NCBI GenBank assembly: GCA_963744905.1
Contig: CAVUUV010000006.1
Span: 162,692-226,691, forward strand
Direction: 5' to 3'
DNA: 64,000 nucleotides
Source of the DNA: DATFFO01 sp963744905
GTDB lineage: Bacteria; Actinomycetota; Acidimicrobiia; Spongiisociales; ZC4RG35
The position numbers and the translations under genes were made by a program. Below, piece after piece: positions 60,874 through 64,000 of this stretch. Positions within the stretch are counted from its first letter, which is position 1; each line of letters begins with the position of its first letter. Below the pieces are notes generated by a model that was given only the letters and a program-made list of their open reading frames with translations, did no database searches and was not told where the DNA came from.

Positions 60874-61524
60874 GTGAAACTGGCACGGGCCGTTGAAAGG
60901 CGCCTGGAGCGGATGCTCGACGGAATGGCGGGGAGGGTGTTCACCGGCCATGTTCACCCCACCGAAATCGCCTCCCGAATCGTCCGCGAGGCGGACCTCG
61001 AGTCCACCGAACACCCCACCGGTCCCATGGTGCCCAACGTGGTCATCGTCAGCCTCCACCCCGACGACCTCTCCCTTCCACCCGCCTCCCTGGCCCGTGT
61101 GCTCACCGAGGCCTACGAGGCACACGCCGCCGAGGAGGGCTGGCGTCTCCCCGGCCCTACCTCCGCCGAGATCAGACTCGACCCCGGCCTTTCTCCCGGG
61201 ACCGTGGCGTGTCGCTTCGACGTGCGCAAGGGCCAGCGCCGACCGTGGGGGCGGCTGAACGGGCCCATCACCGTGGAGCTGGCCAACAACCGGCTGTGGT
61301 TGGGGCGCTCCGAGGAGTGCGACGTGATCTTCCCCTACGAGGAGGTGTCCCGTCAGCACGTCCAGATAGTCCGCCAGCACGGCTCGGTGTGGGTGACCGA
61401 CCTGGGCTCGGCCAACGGCACCCGCATCAACGGTCAGCCGGTCGGAGAGGACGAGCCGGTTGAGTTCGTCCCCGGGTCCACCATCACCCTGGCCGACCGG
61501 TCGTTTCGCCTCGAGATCGCCTGA
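60874..61524 (+). CDS. fhaA: FhaA-like protein (DUF3662 plus FHA domain)
   Basis: 216 residues from GTG 60874. N-terminal DUF3662: ERRLERMLDGMAGRVFTGHV, then PTEIASRIVREAD. C-terminal FHA domain: LWLGRSEECDVIFPYEEVSRQHV and WVTDLGSANGTRING, with the Arg-Ser-His residues that bind phosphothreonine. Shorter than mycobacterial FhaA because the disordered middle is absent. It links Ser/Thr kinase signals to peptidoglycan synthesis (binds MviN/MurJ in mycobacteria). First gene of the fha-pstP-rodA cluster. Confidence 0.9.
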   Translation: MKLARAVERRLERMLDGMAGRVFTGHVHPTEIASRIVREADLESTEHPTGPMVPNVVIVSLHPDDLSLPPASLARVLTEAYEAHAAEEGWRLPGPTSAEIRLDPGLSPGTVACRFDVRKGQRRPWGRLNGPITVELANNRLWLGRSEECDVIFPYEEVSRQHVQIVRQHGSVWVTDLGSANGTRINGQPVGEDEPVEFVPGSTITLADRSFRLEIA

Positions 61525-61527
61525 GCC

Positions 61528-61938
61528 ATGCCCGATGTGATCCTCGCGCTGCTGCGCCTCATCTTTCTGGGACTGATCTACCTATTCGTTTGGCAGGTGG
61601 CCCGGGGCATCGCCACCCACCTCGGTATCCACGCCGATCGTCGCAAGCGCCGCGGCACCAAGGTGGTGGTGGTTCGGTCCGAGAGTCAGGCGGGTCTGGA
61701 CTTCACCGTGACCGACGCCACGGTTCTCGGCCGGAGCAGCGAAGCGGACATCGTCATCGATGACCCCTATGCTTCCGAATTCCATCTGAGGCTGGTCTCC
61801 CAGGACGGAGGGCTTACCCTCCACGACCTGGGAAGCACGAACGGAACGTATTTGAATGGGCGGCGTGTCACCGCACCCGTGGAGCTGAGAAGGGGTGACG
61901 CGGTCCAGGTGGGCAAGACGGTGATGGAGGTACGTTGA
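61528..61938 (+). CDS. fhaB: FhaB/FipA-like membrane FHA protein
   Basis: 136 residues, starting 3 bp after fhaA. One N-terminal membrane helix (LRLIFLGLIYLFVWQVARG), then an FHA domain TVLGRSSEADIVIDDPYASEFHLRL and LHDLGSTNGTYLNG. In mycobacteria the orthologue takes part in division with FtsZ/FtsQ. Overlaps pstP by 4 bp. Confidence 0.9.
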   Translation: MPDVILALLRLIFLGLIYLFVWQVARGIATHLGIHADRRKRRGTKVVVVRSESQAGLDFTVTDATVLGRSSEADIVIDDPYASEFHLRLVSQDGGLTLHDLGSTNGTYLNGRRVTAPVELRRGDAVQVGKTVMEVR

Positions 61939-62642
61939 GGTACCAATGGGCGAGCGCAACCCACACCGGGTTGGTGCGCTCCAATAACGAGGACTCCCTC
62001 TACCCGACCACGTCGGGTAGCAGCGAGGACAGCGTCCTGCTGGTGGTGGCCGACGGGATGGGAGGCCACGTGGCAGGTGAGGTGGCCTCTCGCATAGCGG
62101 TAGACACCGCGATTGACATCGTCGGCCCACCAGGACAGAAGGTGCTCGGGGCCAACCACGCCATCCTCCTCAAGGTGGCCGAGAACCAGGAGTTGGCCGG
62201 GATGGGGACCACCATGACCATGGCGCAGCTCGGCGAGGACGGGGTCGGCCGATTCGCCCACGTGGGAGACAGCCGCGCCTATCTGTTGCGGGACGGAGAG
62301 CTGCGCCAGCTCACCACCGATCACACGGTGGCCGCCGAGTACGTGGCAGCGGGGAAACTGTCTCCGGAGGAGGCCGTGAATCACCCCCAGCGCAACATGA
62401 TCACCCGGGCCCTGGGACTGACCCAGAACCTGATGGTCGACGAGTTCGAGGAACCGCTCCAGCCCGGAGACCGTTTTCTGCTCTGCTCCGACGGAGTGAA
62501 CGCCATGCTCACCGATGAGGAGATCGCCCATCAGCTCGCTGCCGATTCAGCCGAGGAAGCCGCCTGGGGCCTGGTGGAGGCCGCCAATCGGGCCGGTGGT
62601 CACGACAACGTCACCGCGCTCGTGGCCGACGTCCTGGCCTGA
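61935..62642 (+). CDS. pstP: PP2C-type Ser/Thr phosphatase
   Basis: 235 residues from TTG 61935, overlapping the fhaB stop. Catalytic metal residues in VRSNNEDSLYP, VVADGMGGHVAGEVAS, FAHVGDSRAYLLRDG, LLCSDGVNAMLTDEE and GGHDNVTALVADV. The mycobacterial enzyme has a C-terminal membrane helix and outer domain; here the protein ends after the catalytic part, so it is soluble. Reverses PknA/PknB phosphorylation, including of the FHA proteins. Confidence 0.92.
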   Translation: MRYQWASATHTGLVRSNNEDSLYPTTSGSSEDSVLLVVADGMGGHVAGEVASRIAVDTAIDIVGPPGQKVLGANHAILLKVAENQELAGMGTTMTMAQLGEDGVGRFAHVGDSRAYLLRDGELRQLTTDHTVAAEYVAAGKLSPEEAVNHPQRNMITRALGLTQNLMVDEFEEPLQPGDRFLLCSDGVNAMLTDEEIAHQLAADSAEEAAWGLVEAANRAGGHDNVTALVADVLA

Positions 62643-62704
62643 GCCGTCGTCCCAGGACCGGTACTCCAGTCCATGACCAGAGCACGAGAACCGGTGCTGG
62701 ACCG

Positions 62705-64000
62705 ATGACCCGTACCGCCGAGGCCGTCCTCATAACGATCGGGGCAGGACTGGCCGCCTTCGGGGTGGCCCTGGTCGACTTCGCCGGCGGTGAGGCGATC
62801 GGTGCTCAGGTAGGTCTTACCTTCCTGGTGTTCCTGATCGCCTTCGGTGGCCTGCACGTAGCCGTGCGGGCCTGGGCGCCTGATGCCAGTCCCCTCCTCC
62901 TCCCGCCAGTCTGCGTCCTCGCCGCCATCGGGTTCATGGAGGTGTACCGGCTCTCTCCCTACCAGGCGGGCCTGCAGCGATGGTGGCTCCTGATCGCCTC
63001 GGGGGTGGCGGTGGCGCTGCTGGCCCTCCTGTCCCGCTATGGCCTGGCCATCATCCGCCGCTACCGCAACCTGATGCTGTTGGGGGCGGTGGCACTGCTG
63101 CTACTCCCCAACCTTCCCTCGACGGGCCCACTTCCCATCAAGGGCCTGGCAGAGAACGGAAGCCGCCTGTGGATTCAGTTCGATCTGGGGTTCACCCAGC
63201 TCCACTTCCAGCCGGCCGAGATAGCCAAGCTGCTCTTCGTTTCCTTCCTGGCTGGATATCTGGCCGACCGTCAGGCGGCTCTGACCGGGGCCCATCGCCG
63301 GATGGGCCCCCTCAGCATCCCCGAACCGCGCCAACTGCTCCCGTTGCTGTTGGTATGGGGGGGGAGCCTGCTCATCCTCATCTACCAGAGGGACCTGGGT
63401 GCGTCCCTGCTCCTCTTCATCACCTTCACAGCCCTCCTCTACGCCGCCACCGGCTCGGCCGGGTACCTGCTCACCGGGGGCCTGCTGGCCGTGGGAGGCG
63501 GTGTGGCGGCGTGGGCGGCCTTCTCCCACGTGCAGCGTCGGGTGGAGGCGTGGCTGTTCCCCTTCCGTGACTATGCCGACACCGGGTACCAGGTGGCGCA
63601 GGGGATCTTCGCCCTCGGCACCGGGAGCCTGTCCGGGTCGGGACCGGGGCTGGGACAACCGGGGCTGATCCCCAACGCGGTGACCGACTTCATCTTCGCC
63701 GCGGTGGGCGAGGAGTTGGGCCTGGCCGGCTCCATTGCCGTCCTGGCTTGTTTCGCTCTGTTCCTGGCGGCCGGGTTCGGCATCGCCCTCCGGGCCCGGG
63801 ACCGTTTCCGTACCCTGCTGGCGGCCGGGCTCACCTTCGTCCTGGGTCTCCAGGCCTTCCTGATCATCGCCGGGGTGGTACGGGTTCTGCCGTTGACGGG
63901 AATCACGCTCCCATTCATGTCATATGGGGGGTCGGCCCTGGTGGGCAACTTCCTCGTCCTGGCCATGCTGGAGAGGGCGAGCCACGAGGAGCGATCATGA
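62705..64000 (+). CDS. SEDS-family glycosyltransferase (RodA/FtsW type)
   Basis: 431 residues, with the stop being the last three bases of the window. About ten membrane segments; RLWIQFDLGFTQLHFQPAEIAKLLF, the extracellular DFIFAAVGEELGLAGS and PLTGITLPFMSYGGSALVGN are the conserved SEDS loops. It polymerises lipid II with a class B PBP, which in this gene order should follow immediately (the final ATGA could start it). RodA and FtsW cannot be told apart with certainty; position favours RodA. Confidence 0.93.
   Translation: MTRTAEAVLITIGAGLAAFGVALVDFAGGEAIGAQVGLTFLVFLIAFGGLHVAVRAWAPDASPLLLPPVCVLAAIGFMEVYRLSPYQAGLQRWWLLIASGVAVALLALLSRYGLAIIRRYRNLMLLGAVALLLLPNLPSTGPLPIKGLAENGSRLWIQFDLGFTQLHFQPAEIAKLLFVSFLAGYLADRQAALTGAHRRMGPLSIPEPRQLLPLLLVWGGSLLILIYQRDLGASLLLFITFTALLYAATGSAGYLLTGGLLAVGGGVAAWAAFSHVQRRVEAWLFPFRDYADTGYQVAQGIFALGTGSLSGSGPGLGQPGLIPNAVTDFIFAAVGEELGLAGSIAVLACFALFLAAGFGIALRARDRFRTLLAAGLTFVLGLQAFLIIAGVVRVLPLTGITLPFMSYGGSALVGNFLVLAMLERASHEERS

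Overview
The window is high-GC chromosomal DNA from an actinobacterium, probably a deep-branching one. Support: the run tRNA-Leu(CAG), fhaA, fhaB, pstP, rodA/ftsW at 60.7-64.0 kb (the order seen upstream of pknAB in Actinobacteria), a DivIVA/Scy-type scaffold, F420-type split-barrel and Ddn-like proteins, and an integrated element of the pSAM2 (AICE) type. serS, tadA, the SRP RNA and the fha cluster together suggest a position near the replication origin (inference). The SRP RNA appears to be the large, Alu-containing bacterial form, which is notable for such a genome.

Layout. 0-10.1 kb: a glycoside hydrolase 15 enzyme cut by the left edge, a Crp/Fnr regulator, a DUF3179 lipoprotein, a CPBP protease remnant, a secreted FG-GAP protein, an AraC regulator, a 160-bp MITE-like element with 4-bp target duplications, and a 972-residue DivIVA-like coiled-coil protein. 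10.5-25.7 kb: two islands in tandem at the 3' end of tRNA-Arg(ACG), delimited by three copies of a 43-bp att core and by internal arm-type repeats. Island I (3.6 kb) carries a Ddn-like gene, a membrane protein, a LuxR regulator, a cupin and a toxin-antitoxin pair but no integrase. Island II (11.5 kb) has a putative restriction-modification pair, an AICE core (HD protein, Nudix, DUF5919 regulator, SCO3933-like protein, FtsK/TraB, RepSA, Xis, integrase), an RHH-HEPN-like pair, a 59-aa protein and a GIY-YIG protein. Most of the AICE core is broken by frameshifts.

25.8-45 kb: PPi-type phosphofructokinase, flavin monooxygenase, DUF2652 protein, MFS exporter, NlpC/P60 hydrolase, DUF885 protein, TypA, MscS channel, an IclR-PPOX fusion regulator directly upstream of a NitT/Thi5-type ABC importer, and a ClC channel-MarR operon. 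45-55 kb: a small membrane protein, an orphan molybdopterin oxidoreductase, a mini ParB-like protein divergent from an MFS-HEAT-cyclic-nucleotide-binding transporter, and a TPR-adenylate cyclase next to it. 54.5-64 kb: YbaK, two tRNA-Ser genes and a decayed tRNA copy, tadA, SRP RNA, a UbiE-type methyltransferase, serS, a membrane-anchored CARDB-like protein, tryptophanase, tRNA-Leu, and the FHA/phosphatase/SEDS cluster. All four tRNA-Ser isoacceptors and serS lie within 24 kb.

Caution: single-base frameshifts also hit genes expected to be functional (pfk, tadA, ubiE, tnaA, the molybdoenzyme, the MFS-HEAT protein), usually as one extra base with full protein conservation on both sides. Many may therefore be sequence errors. 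The density inside the AICE core is far higher.
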